Part shown: piece after piece, positions 33,548 through 42,138 of the stretch | Position numbering within the stretch: the stretch's first letter is position 1 | How the letters are laid out: each line of letters begins with the position of its first letter | From: Clostridia bacterium | GTDB taxonomy: Bacteria; Bacillota; Clostridia; Lachnospirales; Lachnospiraceae | DNA length: 64,000 bases | Assembly: GCA_910575245.1 (NCBI GenBank) | Contig: CAJTEN010000001.1 | Span: forward strand, 1-64,000 | Reading direction: 5' to 3' | The notes under the pieces: model-generated | What the model saw: the letters and a program-made list of their open reading frames with translations, nothing else | Told to the model about the DNA's origin: nothing | Databases searched by the model: none | Made by a program: the position numbers and the translations under genes

Positions 33548-34213
33548 ATGAGCGTTTTACAGACGATTGACCTGAAAAAGTATTACGGCACAGAGCCGAA
33601 CATCACCCACGCCCTTGACGGCGTGAACTGCTCCGTGGACGAGGGCGAATTTGTGGCCATTGTGGGAACCTCCGGCAGCGGCAAGTCCACCCTGCTTCAC
33701 ATGATGGGCGGGCTGGACACCCCCACCAGCGGAACCGTGATTGTCCGGGGCGAAGAACTGGCAAAGAAGAACGACGAACAGCTCACCATCTTCCGCCGCC
33801 GCAACATCGGTTTTATCTTCCAGAACTATAACCTTGTTCCCATCCTGAATGTGTATGAGAACATCGTCCTGCCGGTGGAGCTGGACGGGGACACGGTGGA
33901 TCAGAAGTTTTTGGACGAGATCGTTCACCTGCTGGGGCTGGAAGATAAACTGAAAAATATGCCAAACAATCTCTCCGGCGGCCAGCAGCAACGTGTGGCG
34001 ATTGCCCGCGCCCTGATTACCAAACCGGCTATCGTGCTGGCCGACGAGCCGACCGGCAACCTTGACAGCAAGACCAGCGCCGAGGTGCTGGGGCTTATCA
34101 AACGCACCAGCGCGGAGTTCCGGCAAACTGTCGTGATGATTACCCACAACAATGACATAGCCCGCCTTGCAGATCGGATTGTCCGCATTGAGGATGGCAG
34201 GATTGTGGAATAA
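33548..34213 (+). CDS. ABC transporter ATP-binding protein (MacB/BceA type)
   Basis: A 221-residue ATPase with Walker A GTSGSGKST, Q-loop FQNYNLVP, signature LSGGQQQRV and Walker B IVLADEPTGNLD, all typical of the MacB/LolD/BceA group that pairs with FtsX-type permeases. It powers a mechanotransmitting transporter at the cytoplasmic membrane. The ATG at 33548 follows AAAGGAG; a longer frame upstream runs through the promoter and is ignored. The permease follows 14 bases later. Confidence 0.95.
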   Translation: MSVLQTIDLKKYYGTEPNITHALDGVNCSVDEGEFVAIVGTSGSGKSTLLHMMGGLDTPTSGTVIVRGEELAKKNDEQLTIFRRRNIGFIFQNYNLVPILNVYENIVLPVELDGDTVDQKFLDEIVHLLGLEDKLKNMPNNLSGGQQQRVAIARALITKPAIVLADEPTGNLDSKTSAEVLGLIKRTSAEFRQTVVMITHNNDIARLADRIVRIEDGRIVE

Positions 34214-34227
34214 GGAGGTGGCAGGCT

Positions 34228-36594
34228 ATGACATGGCCTTTTGAAAATGATACCAGCGCCATTACAAAGAAGCTGGCAAAGAAAAGTTTACAAAGCGAGA
34301 AGCGCCGGAATCTGATGGTGGTGATCGCCGTTGCGCTGGCGGCGTTTCTGATCTGCTTTACGGGAATCGTGTCCACTTCCCTAACACAAATGCAGCGCAA
34401 TCAGGTTCTCGATACTTATGAGGCGGTCTGGCTGGGCGTGGAGGAAAACGACATTGAAACCCTGAAAGGAGTGCCGGAGTTTGAGCGCGTAGGCGGCTAC
34501 TATATGCTCGGTGAGGAACTTTCAGAACAGGGCTATCATGCCTCTTATGTATATAATGACGCAGAAATGATGGAGATTGGGCGCGACCAAATGAAGCTAT
34601 TGGAGGGGAATCTGCCCCAAAAGGCAAATGAAGTTGTCGTAAGCGAATACTTTCTTTCCACCTATGGACACAATGCCAAGATCGGGGACACTGTGACCTT
34701 AGATACAGAGAGTTTTCATGGCGATTATGTCGTTACCGGCATTCTGGACAGCGTAAATGAAAAAGAAGCGAATACCTGTGCCATCATTCTTTCCAAAGCT
34801 GCCCTGAAAGAATGGGACGGGTTTAACCCCGCTGGGTATCGCGCCTATGCCCATTTCAAAAACAGCGTTCAGTTGGACGAAGAACTGATGACCTCTTATT
34901 GCAGGGAGGTTGCGGAGGAATATCAGCTTTCTATGCCCAAAATGAACAGCAAATATTTTGCTTATGCTTCTAAATCCTTTGATTTTTTACCGATTGTTGG
35001 TGTGATTGCTATTGTTCTGATCGGCGGCTATATTGTGATCCAGAGTATCTTCCGTATCTCCATCAATGACAAAATCCAGAGCTACGGGCAGCTTCGGACG
35101 ATTGGCGCAACGCCAAAACAAATCAAGCGGATTGTAAAGCGGGAGGGACGCAAACTCGGCAGTATCGGAATTTTGATTGGTACAGTACTGGGTGTATGCG
35201 GCGGTTTTCTTTTGTTTCCCAAGGGATTTAATGCTGTTTCCTATGTGGCAACGATTATTTTGACACTCATAAGCAGTTGGATCATGGTATCTGTTTCCAT
35301 CCGTAAGCCGGTGAAAATAGCGGCAGGAATTTCCCCCATTGAAGCCGTCCGTTTTACCCCGGCGCAAAAGGACATCCGCAGCCGGAAAAAGAATATCAAG
35401 CTCAATCCTGTTTCAATGGGAATTGCGAATTTTAAGCGTGACCGCAAAAAGACCGTTGCTATTGTAGCCTCATTGAGTTTGGGTGGAATTATCCTGCTTG
35501 TGGTATCCTCCATTGTTTTGCTGCGCTCCCCAGAGGCGCTTGCAAGACAAGAGTTCCCGGATGGTGACTATAAGGTTTATCTGGATTCAAAGTTGTCAGA
35601 ACAAGAAGTCATGGCAGCAGGAAATCCACTGAATGAGGAACTCAAACAGGAAATTTTGTCTATTGACGGTGTAACCGATGTGATTGCAAAAAGGCAAAGC
35701 CTTCATATAAATTATAACGTCAACGGAATTGAATATGGTGGTATGTGTGATATACTGACTGATCAAAATTATTCTAAGGTTGAAGCTTCATTGATAGAGG
35801 GCACTATGCCGACGGATACACACAGCATCCTAATTGATTCGGCAACAAGTAACCGTGAACATATAGGTGTCGGAGAAACAGCTGAACTTATCTCCGGGAA
35901 ATCAACCATTCCGGTTACTATATCCGGGGTGTTTAACAATAATCTGGATAATGGACATGGAACACATCACTTTGACGGTGTATTGGAATTTGCACCGGAA
36001 GCATTGTTCCATGAACTGCACCCGGAAATCACCTCTTTCGATTATTCATGGAGCATTGTAAGTGATCCCCAAAAAGCGGATCATGTGAGGGATGAATTAA
36101 AAAATATTATATCCGCTCATACGGATATTGCATTAGATGATATTAACACTGTAATTGAGTATGAAAAAAATATAAATTCTTTTGTATTTGGCAGTATGGA
36201 GGTACTTTCATGGCTGGTATTCCTCTTTGGCGTTATCAACCTAATTAACACGACCCTCTCTAATCAAATGTCCAGAAAACAGGAAAACAGTGTTTTGCGT
36301 TCCATCGGACTGACCCAAAAGCAGCTATGTAAAATGAATATCTGCGAGGGGCTGTGCTATGCATTCTTTGCAACATTGGCGACGCTGATCGTTGGGCTTC
36401 CGGCTTCCATCTTTGCTTGCAGCAAATTTAGTGTAGGAGCTTTTGCCGGAAAAGTAGTGCCTTACAAATTCCCGGTTTTGGAAATGGGTCTGTTCATTCT
36501 GGTATTGTTCGGAATGGAGCTGATTTTGTCTGTATGGACAGTCCGCAGACAGAAAAAACAATCTCTGATTGAACAAATGCGGGCGATGGAATAA
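34228..36594 (+). CDS. FtsX-type ABC transporter permease
   Basis: A 788-residue permease with about eight membrane segments: one near 30-50, three near 253-360, one near 410-433 and three near 650-770. Two FtsX domains (around 250-370 and 650-788) flank large extracellular regions (~55-250 and ~435-645). This double-FtsX layout with a MacB-type ATPase suggests export of, or protection from, peptides or antibiotics at the membrane surface, not uptake. GGAGG precedes the ATG. The kinase at 31011 may use it as a sensor partner. Confidence 0.9.
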   Translation: MTWPFENDTSAITKKLAKKSLQSEKRRNLMVVIAVALAAFLICFTGIVSTSLTQMQRNQVLDTYEAVWLGVEENDIETLKGVPEFERVGGYYMLGEELSEQGYHASYVYNDAEMMEIGRDQMKLLEGNLPQKANEVVVSEYFLSTYGHNAKIGDTVTLDTESFHGDYVVTGILDSVNEKEANTCAIILSKAALKEWDGFNPAGYRAYAHFKNSVQLDEELMTSYCREVAEEYQLSMPKMNSKYFAYASKSFDFLPIVGVIAIVLIGGYIVIQSIFRISINDKIQSYGQLRTIGATPKQIKRIVKREGRKLGSIGILIGTVLGVCGGFLLFPKGFNAVSYVATIILTLISSWIMVSVSIRKPVKIAAGISPIEAVRFTPAQKDIRSRKKNIKLNPVSMGIANFKRDRKKTVAIVASLSLGGIILLVVSSIVLLRSPEALARQEFPDGDYKVYLDSKLSEQEVMAAGNPLNEELKQEILSIDGVTDVIAKRQSLHINYNVNGIEYGGMCDILTDQNYSKVEASLIEGTMPTDTHSILIDSATSNREHIGVGETAELISGKSTIPVTISGVFNNNLDNGHGTHHFDGVLEFAPEALFHELHPEITSFDYSWSIVSDPQKADHVRDELKNIISAHTDIALDDINTVIEYEKNINSFVFGSMEVLSWLVFLFGVINLINTTLSNQMSRKQENSVLRSIGLTQKQLCKMNICEGLCYAFFATLATLIVGLPASIFACSKFSVGAFAGKVVPYKFPVLEMGLFILVLFGMELILSVWTVRRQKKQSLIEQMRAME

Positions 36595-36620
36595 GCGTAT
36601 AAAATTTGGAGGAATTATCT

Positions 36621-37247
36621 ATGGCTAACGATAAAAGAAAATTAACAGAAAAAGAATTGAAACGTAAAAATGAATTTGAAAAATTAAATTCTGAAATGCA
36701 GCAAAAAGGATATAAAATTAAGAATATGACTATTAATATTCGACAAGCGAATTTTTTAGGACCTTTGAGTATGCTGCCATTTATGGCTTTAACATTTTTG
36801 TTTTACTATAATGTGAATGGTTTTGATTTAGGGGGGATTTCTTTGGGATTTGTCGTAGCGGCGTTTCTTCTTATTCCTCTAACTATTTTACATGAATTAA
36901 TACATGGCGTCACTTGGGGGTTTTTTGCAAAGAATCATTTTCATTCGATTGATTTTGGATTTATTTGGAGTAGTTTTTCTCCATACTGTACTTGCTCTGA
37001 ACCGTTGGAAAAGTGGCAATATTTGCTGGGAACTGCTATGCCTACATTAGTTTTAGGCGGTGGAGCAGCAGTGGTTTCTGTAATGATAAATCAATTACTG
37101 CTATTTATTCTGGCAGAATACATGATTCTATCGGGTGGCGGAGATTTTCTAATTATACTGAAAAGTATGCTATACCGCACTGATAAACAAGAAAGTGTGT
37201 ATTGCGACCATCCTTACGAATGTGGTTTTGTAGTTTTTGAGAAATAG
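36621..37247 (+). CDS. DUF3267 membrane protein with HExxH motif
   Basis: A 208-residue protein with four or five membrane segments and the zinc-metalloprotease-like motif LHELIHGVTW (~residues 98-107), as in the DUF3267 family. The N-terminal ~30 residues are basic and soluble. ATG at 36621 follows TTTGGAGG. It is the last gene of the ABC operon. Proteolytic activity is unproven for the family; the HExxH with C-terminal extension makes it plausible. AT-rich, unlike the ATPase gene. Confidence 0.82.
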   Translation: MANDKRKLTEKELKRKNEFEKLNSEMQQKGYKIKNMTINIRQANFLGPLSMLPFMALTFLFYYNVNGFDLGGISLGFVVAAFLLIPLTILHELIHGVTWGFFAKNHFHSIDFGFIWSSFSPYCTCSEPLEKWQYLLGTAMPTLVLGGGAAVVSVMINQLLLFILAEYMILSGGGDFLIILKSMLYRTDKQESVYCDHPYECGFVVFEK

Positions 37248-37367
37248 GAACGAATACTATTTAATCATGGTGTTACTGTTTATAGCTCCTCATAAAAGGG
37301 AAAACAAATGCCACTGCGAATGAATATACAAAGTGGAAGAAAACACAAAAGTAAATTGGACGTTTGG

Positions 37368-37409
37368 GAAAATCAGTGGAGCGGTTCATTAGCCGCTCCA
37401 CTGATTTTT
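37368..37409 (+). terminator. strong intrinsic terminator after the DUF3267 gene
   Basis: Perfect 14-pair stem AATCAGTGGAGCGG / CCGCTCCACTGATT (37371-37384, 37393-37406) with a TTTT tract. Confidence 0.9.
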
Positions 37410-37436
37410 GCTATCCCTTGACAAAATATTTTGAAA

Positions 37437-37496
37437 TGTCCGAGCTTTGTAACAATTCAGCCTGTTTTTCTGTCGAAATCAAAGGCACCTCGGACA
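37437..37496 (+). promoter_or_regulatory. third TGTCCG-type inverted repeat
   Basis: TGTCCGAG (37437-37444) and CTCGGACA (37489-37496) form a perfect but widely spaced repeat. TTGTAACAATTCA follows the left arm and TGTAACATTTG follows the right arm, as in the other two sites. It lies ~60 bases before the truncated response regulator gene. Confidence 0.55.
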
Positions 37497-37553
37497 TTTG
37501 TGTAACATTTGTAGTTTATGCTTATAGTAAATCAATATTGGGGGTGCGGACAC

Positions 37554-38132
37554 ATGAAAAAGATACTGCTGATCGATGACAGCGACACCTATATATGGCA
37601 TCTGCAAAAATATTTACAGCACCGGGGCTACCCGGTGAAAACGGTTTCCACTTTGAAAGAAGCGCTGGCCGCCATTCAGGATGAAATCCCGCTGGTGGTC
37701 TGCTGTGATCTCGACCTGCCGGACGGTTCCGGCATGGACTTTCTGAACGAGGTGCGGGCCGCAGATAAGGAGCTGCCTTTTATTCTGGCGTCCTGCCATG
37801 ACAAGGACGACTACGAACAAGAGGCTATGCGCCGGGGCGCGACGCTGTGCATGGACAAAATGAAAGGACTGCTGCTGCAAGATAAGCTGGTGGAATACGC
37901 CTACCGGCAGTTATCCGGCGAAAAGGCCCCGACTTTTCACAAGCTGCTCTTGGAATTCTTCAGGAAAGGGTTGAATTCCAGCCCGAAACGCGAAACCTCC
38001 ATGGAATGTCCTTTTTCCATTTATCCCCCACCCTCTTCGGAAAGGAGGAGTTTTTCCCGCTTCACGGAAGCGTTCTCCTGCTTGTTCAAGAGCCTTACCG
38101 GGAGCAGGGTGCCGTCCGCCTCTGCCACATAG
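37554..38132 (+). pseudogene. response regulator truncated by a transposon
   Basis: A receiver domain is complete (IDDSDTYIWHLQ, phospho-acceptor in CCDLDLPDGSG, then RRGATLCMDKMKG), followed by the start of an output region (FHKLLLEF near 37957). The remaining ~55 codons, to 38132, come from antisense transposon DNA. The output domain is lost; in relatives it may be LytTR or another DNA-binding domain. The start at 37554 has a GGGGGTG site. It shares the upstream operator type of the two-component and ABC operons. Confidence 0.8.
37958..38020 (-). pseudogene. 5' stub of a transposon ATPase gene
   Basis: Immediately after the transposase stop codon the minus strand reads MEKGHSMEVSRFGLEFNPFL then KNSK and ends at the junction. 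This is the usual beginning of the ExeA/AAA ATPase encoded downstream of such transposases. Everything from Walker A on is missing. Confidence 0.65.
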
Positions 38133-39268
38133 ACCTCATCCATGCCCGGGGAGCAGCGCAGCCGTATCCTCTGCCTGGCAAAGCGCATGTCCACCTCATA
38201 CTCCACGTTCCCGATGGTGACCACACTGTCTGCGGATACCCTGCGCTCCAGTTCCAGGAGGAAATCCGTTTTCATCTTTTCTTCCGGGAGACGGCGTACC
38301 TTTTCCGGCTCGGAGAAGAAACGTTCCTGAGGGGTGCTCCCCTTAAGGGAGGGATGGGCGGAAAGGTTGTAGCCTCGGACGTAGGCGCACAGGATTCCGG
38401 AAAGAGCCTCCAGGGAAGGGAAATCCCGCATATCCAGGGAGGCCATCCATTGGTCCTTCATGGTCCGGAACCACCTCTCTACCTTGGCCTTGGCTGTCGG
38501 GGTATAGGGTTTGCAGTAATTAATGGTGGTTCCGATGCGGGCAGCCAGCAGTTCCATCTGTTTGTTCTTATAGGCGCTGCCGTTATCGAAATTGAACATC
38601 CTGGGCACGCTGTACTTTGCCACAGCGCTTTTCGTCACTGACATGAGGTTTACGAAGGTATCCTCGAAGAACACCCCTGCCCCGGTGACAAGGCGGCTTG
38701 CGTCATCGATCAGGGCGATCACATATACCCTGCGTTTCCTGCCGTCTGCTGCCCTGAGGTACGGCCCGACGCTGGAATCCCCGCACCAGACTTCGTTCAC
38801 ATGGGGGCGTTCATAGCGCCGCATATCCTGGACGGGCGTACTTCCTGCTTCCAGGGCGAGCCGGTTCACATACCTGTTCACAGTGGACTCGGAGACTTCG
38901 CCGCCTTTTATGCTGCCGTCCTCCTTTAACTGCCGGAAAATGGCGGCTGCACCCATGCGGGGATAGCGTCCTTTCAGATATGAGATTTTTTCTTTCAGGT
39001 CATCGTCCAGCTTTCTGGATCTGCCGCAGTCGTTCCTCCCGGCAGGAAGCAGGGCGTCAAATCCCCCTTTCTGGTAGGTGAAATACCATTTGTAGAGTGT
39101 TTTGGGTGCATAATTCCTGACCTCCCCGTCCGGATGCAGCAGTCCTTTTTGTGATGTTTTCTCCAGATAGTCCGCCAGATTCCGGTACCCTTCCGGCAGG
39201 CCGGGGATGAGCGGAGCGATGGCCGAATAGCGCATCAGCGCGATGGCATGTCTGTATTCCTGTTCCAT
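38021..39268 (-). CDS. DDE integrase-core (rve) transposase
   Basis: A 415-residue transposase. An N-terminal helix-turn-helix region (YAPKTLYKWYFTYQKGGFDA) precedes an rve/RNase-H core with D in EVWCGDSSVGPY (~184), D in MFNFDNGSAYKN (~247) and E in AKAKVERWF (~283). A C-terminal beta domain follows (GNVEYEVDMRFARQRIRLR), as in Mu/IS481-related transposases. AAGGAGG precedes the start. The frame is intact, but the partner ATPase is cut off, so activity is doubtful. Confidence 0.9.
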   Translation of the reverse strand: MEQEYRHAIALMRYSAIAPLIPGLPEGYRNLADYLEKTSQKGLLHPDGEVRNYAPKTLYKWYFTYQKGGFDALLPAGRNDCGRSRKLDDDLKEKISYLKGRYPRMGAAAIFRQLKEDGSIKGGEVSESTVNRYVNRLALEAGSTPVQDMRRYERPHVNEVWCGDSSVGPYLRAADGRKRRVYVIALIDDASRLVTGAGVFFEDTFVNLMSVTKSAVAKYSVPRMFNFDNGSAYKNKQMELLAARIGTTINYCKPYTPTAKAKVERWFRTMKDQWMASLDMRDFPSLEALSGILCAYVRGYNLSAHPSLKGSTPQERFFSEPEKVRRLPEEKMKTDFLLELERRVSADSVVTIGNVEYEVDMRFARQRIRLRCSPGMDEVYVAEADGTLLPVRLLNKQENASVKREKLLLSEEGGG

Positions 39269-39333
39269 TGATCTGAAACCTCCTTATGTTTTTATGTCAT
39301 CATAAGGGAAAGGGGCGTGGGAGTCACCCAAAG

Positions 39334-39885
39334 TTATGTAGGCGGTACAAAGAGGAGGTTCCTGGTATTTTTTATCTGCATGAACTGGCGTCCGAAAAAG
39401 CGGATGCAGGGCTTAGTGAGGGCATGGGCGGGGGACAGCGGGAGGCTTTCGCTTAAGGGACGCTGCCGCCAGAAACGGATATATAAGGACAGGATGTAAA
39501 AGACCTGGCTGGGAGAGAGTTCCGGGTTCGTATCCATCACCTCCCTGCCGTCCCTCCCATCTTCAAAGGAAGAAGCTATGGCGGCGTGGTCCGTGAGGAG
39601 GACCTGGGAGTAGGGGACGATGCCGGAGGGAAGGAGGGCATGGGTGGCATTGCAGAGGCTGCACTGCACCCTGCGTATGACAAGGGGGATCTTTCCCAGT
39701 GCTGTTTTTATGGAGCGGGTATAGGCCCCGTGCCCTGCGAGGCAGCCGCAGTGGCCGCAGGAACACTCCAGCTGGCAGATCTGGATGGAATCCATGGCAT
39801 CATCATAAAATTCCTGTGAAATTTCGTTGCATTCTTCTGTGATTACTGTTATCATATCCTTGTCTGTGGCGGAACCGTCCGCCAT
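39334..39885 (-). CDS. DUF6431 zinc-ribbon transposon protein
   Basis: A 183-residue protein with a cysteine cluster (CQLECSCGHCGCLAGHGAYT ... VQCSLCNATHALLPSG) followed by YSQVLLTDHAA and a helical C-terminus. This is the DUF6431 pattern, found upstream of rve transposases in Clostridia. It may contact transposon ends. A second in-frame ATG at 39855 (MITVITEE) is an alternative start. Intact. Confidence 0.75.
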   Translation of the reverse strand: MADGSATDKDMITVITEECNEISQEFYDDAMDSIQICQLECSCGHCGCLAGHGAYTRSIKTALGKIPLVIRRVQCSLCNATHALLPSGIVPYSQVLLTDHAAIASSFEDGRDGREVMDTNPELSPSQVFYILSLYIRFWRQRPLSESLPLSPAHALTKPCIRFFGRQFMQIKNTRNLLFVPPT

Positions 39886-40498
39886 GGTGTGAGTAAGGAC
39901 AGGGACACAAACTTTGGTCGGTGAGGGTTCCTGTCCTTTTTTCTGCGTATCAGATAAAAGGATAGCACAAAAGGTATGGAGATGAAATAATCTGACGGAA
40001 AAAATATCAGATTAAAAATCCCATACCTTATTTAATTTGGAGAAAAACTGAGGATTTTGGTTCAGATAAACTAACGAATAACAGGTATGGATGCCGGGTT
40101 CCTGCCAGGCCTGCCCGTATGGGGAGATGCCCTGCCGGCCGCTTTGGACATTGTGTTGGAAATTGCCTTTGGCAAAGTAAAACCACCGCCTTTCTGACGA
40201 AAACAGCCGTCTCCCTGGATGGAAAACGGCTGCTTTACATATTTTGACTGTACCAAGTATAGCATGGATGCCTTTACGAGGAAAGAGCAGAACCGTGCCA
40301 ATGTTGTGCCGATGGTGTGCCAATTTGAAGGTGCAAAGAAATTAAAGACAGAAAACAGATCATGATTGTTGCCGCTGCCGTCAGCAGGAAAGCAAATTGT
40401 AATTTTCGTTTTTTTATGGTAAGATAGGAAATAAGAAAGACTGGGTGCAAATAGGGTAGACAAAAATGGAAACAATAGGATAGAGGTGTCTGCATAGA
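39886..40498. other. 613 bases without a supported gene
   Basis: Contains a hairpin AGGACAGGGA/TTCCTGTCCT with T-run at 39896-39942 and a long pair AAGGTATG (near 39978) with CATACCTT (near 40022). These may be transposon end structures or terminators. Minus-strand frames in 40012-40571 have no ribosome binding site and look non-coding. The right part must hold the promoter of the Rpn gene. Confidence 0.4.
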
Positions 40499-41380
40499 AT
40501 GGATCAGGAAGTAAAAAATATATCAGCTGATGCTGAAAAGAAGCCGGAACAGGTGGCAAAATATACTGCAAAGGACAGCGTGTTTACTTCGCTCTTCCGG
40601 GAGCCAAAATATCTATTGCAGTTATATCAGGCACTGCATCCGGAAGACCTTGAGGCAACGGAAGACAGTATCAAAAACGTGACGATCACAAATGTCCTGT
40701 TGGATCAGTATTATAATGATGTCGGTTTTCAGATTGGGGAGAAGTTAATCATATTGGTGGAGCAGCAGAGCAGCTGGAGCATCAATATCGTGGTAAGATG
40801 CCTGTTATATCTTGCCCAGACTTATCAGGAGTATTTTGAGAGTACAAAACAGAATGTGTATGGGAGCAAAAAGCTGGAGCTTCCAAGGCCGGAGCTGTAT
40901 GTGATTTTCACAGGAAACAGGAAGACAAGGCCGGAATATCTGTATCTGTCAAAGGAATTTTTTGGCGGGGATGACAGTGTTCTTGATGTAAAGGTCAAAA
41001 TGATCTATGATGGGAAAGAGGGGGATATCATAAATCAGTATGTGGCCTTTACAAAAATATATAATGAACAGGTGAAACTGCATGGAAGAACCAGGGAAGC
41101 GGTTTTGGAGACAATCCGCATCTGTAAGAATCAGAATGTGTTGAGCGAGTATCTGTCGGGCCGGGAAAAGGAGGTTGTGGATATCATGATGACATTGTTT
41201 AATGAGGAATATATTTTAAAGACTTATGTGGAAAGCAGGGAAAAGGAAGCATCTGAAAAAGCCAAAATAGGAACAGCTCAAAGACTGCATGAAATGGGGA
41301 TTTCTCTACAGGATATTGCAAAGGCATGTCAGGTCACTGTAGAGACCGTAGAACAGTGGCTTGGCCTTGTCAAAGTTTAA
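40499..41380 (+). CDS. Rpn-family recombination-promoting nuclease
   Basis: A 293-residue protein of the Rpn/PD-(D/E)XK transposase-like family. The nuclease core has DVGFQIGEKLIILVEQQSSW (acidic D and E-x-Q) and YVIFTGNRKTRPEYLYL. The C-terminal part ends in a helix-turn-helix-like segment (MGISLQDIAKACQVTVETVE). E. coli Rpn proteins raise RecA-independent recombination; some related proteins act in phage defence. GAGGTG lies 12 bases before the ATG. A terminator follows. Confidence 0.88.
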   Translation: MDQEVKNISADAEKKPEQVAKYTAKDSVFTSLFREPKYLLQLYQALHPEDLEATEDSIKNVTITNVLLDQYYNDVGFQIGEKLIILVEQQSSWSINIVVRCLLYLAQTYQEYFESTKQNVYGSKKLELPRPELYVIFTGNRKTRPEYLYLSKEFFGGDDSVLDVKVKMIYDGKEGDIINQYVAFTKIYNEQVKLHGRTREAVLETIRICKNQNVLSEYLSGREKEVVDIMMTLFNEEYILKTYVESREKEASEKAKIGTAQRLHEMGISLQDIAKACQVTVETVEQWLGLVKV

Positions 41381-41404
41381 CAGGATTGTGGCCATTTGCT
41401 TATA

Positions 41405-41445
41405 AAAATCCGAAACCGCCTGTAAAATGTGGTTTTGGATTTTTT
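41405..41445 (+). terminator. intrinsic terminator of the Rpn gene
   Basis: AAAATCCGAAACC (41405-41417) pairs with GGTTTTGGATTTT (from 41431), then TTT. Confidence 0.8.
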
Positions 41446-41506
41446 GACTTTTAAGATGATAGATTTTGTCAGAGAGTGATCAACCACAAATTATATTACC
41501 GGTATA

Positions 41507-41749
41507 ATGGAAACTTCTGAGGGAATATTAAAACTAATTTTTATGAAACTTTTGTTCTATTATAGAATGAGATTTTTCGGGACAAATACACAGATTTATA
41601 ATTCTATTTTGGATTTAATTATAGAAGTGCAAATTAAGTTAAATCCAGAAAAAAGCTCTACTTTATCTAAAGAATTTAAAGGAAATAAATCAATAGTTAG
41701 AAAAGAAGTCGCTAAACATATTGAGAAGAGCCAAAGTATAGAGTTGTAA
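41507..41749 (+). CDS. doubtful AT-rich small ORF
   Basis: An 80-codon frame (MKLLFYYRMRFFGTNTQIYN from its internal start) in very AT-rich DNA. The lysine-rich helical C-terminus looks protein-like but there is no good ribosome binding site and no family is recognised. Possibly a remnant of AT-rich cargo. Confidence 0.2.
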   Translation: METSEGILKLIFMKLLFYYRMRFFGTNTQIYNSILDLIIEVQIKLNPEKSSTLSKEFKGNKSIVRKEVAKHIEKSQSIEL

Positions 41750-41882
41750 TTGTTAGAGAATTAAATGCAATTGAAGAGTCTTAAAATGATAAGCATAAGA
41801 GATTTACTATAAAAAAGCCATATAACCATTATACAAACGAGATAGTTGGCGGGAAAAATTTTAAATTTATTGAAACATATAT

Positions 41883-41970
41883 AAAAACCCCCAGCAGAAC
41901 TGGGGAGACTCGTGGACGCAAGTGGCGATGAATGGAGTATCAGAATAAAAACCTCCGTTGTACAATAATA
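41883..41970 (+). mobile_element. relic of an IS200/IS605 left end
   Basis: A CCCCAG/CTGGGG hairpin at 41889-41905 is followed by GTGGACGCAAGTGGCG, then ATCAGAATAAAAACCTCCGT and TACAATAATAG, in the order seen in the left ends at 1560 and 11990. No transposase gene follows. Confidence 0.45.
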
Positions 41971-41977
41971 GACTCTC

Positions 41978-42024
41978 GGAATCTCTAAGCCTTATTTTAT
42001 GCGGCTTTTGGGATTCCTTTTTTA
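41978..42024 (+). terminator. terminator-like hairpin
   Basis: GGAATC and AAGCC on the left pair with GGCTT and GGATTCC on the right (41978-42017), followed by six T residues. Confidence 0.6.
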
Positions 42025-42138
42025 TAAATTCCCCCAGCTTTTTAAAAAAAGGGGTTGACAAACCGTACAAAATGTGCGGCGCTTCGCGCCCTTGATTAAC
42101 AAGGTATTTTTCGTTCCGGCACAGCCGGTACAGACCTT

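Larger units (their letters stand above)
37952..39885 (-). mobile_element. truncated three-gene DDE transposon (DUF6431 / rve transposase / ATPase)
   Basis: On the minus strand: DUF6431 gene, rve transposase, then the first ~20 codons of an ExeA-like ATPase gene. The ATPase gene is cut at about 37957, where it meets the response regulator gene with GGAATTC shared at the join. The right end beyond 39885 is not defined. The element is therefore incomplete and cannot move by itself without an ATPase supplied in trans. Confidence 0.75.

Noticed and set aside
40012..40571. Minus-strand ORFs upstream of the Rpn gene
   Set aside because: They overlap the Rpn promoter and start, have no ribosome binding site and show no domain.
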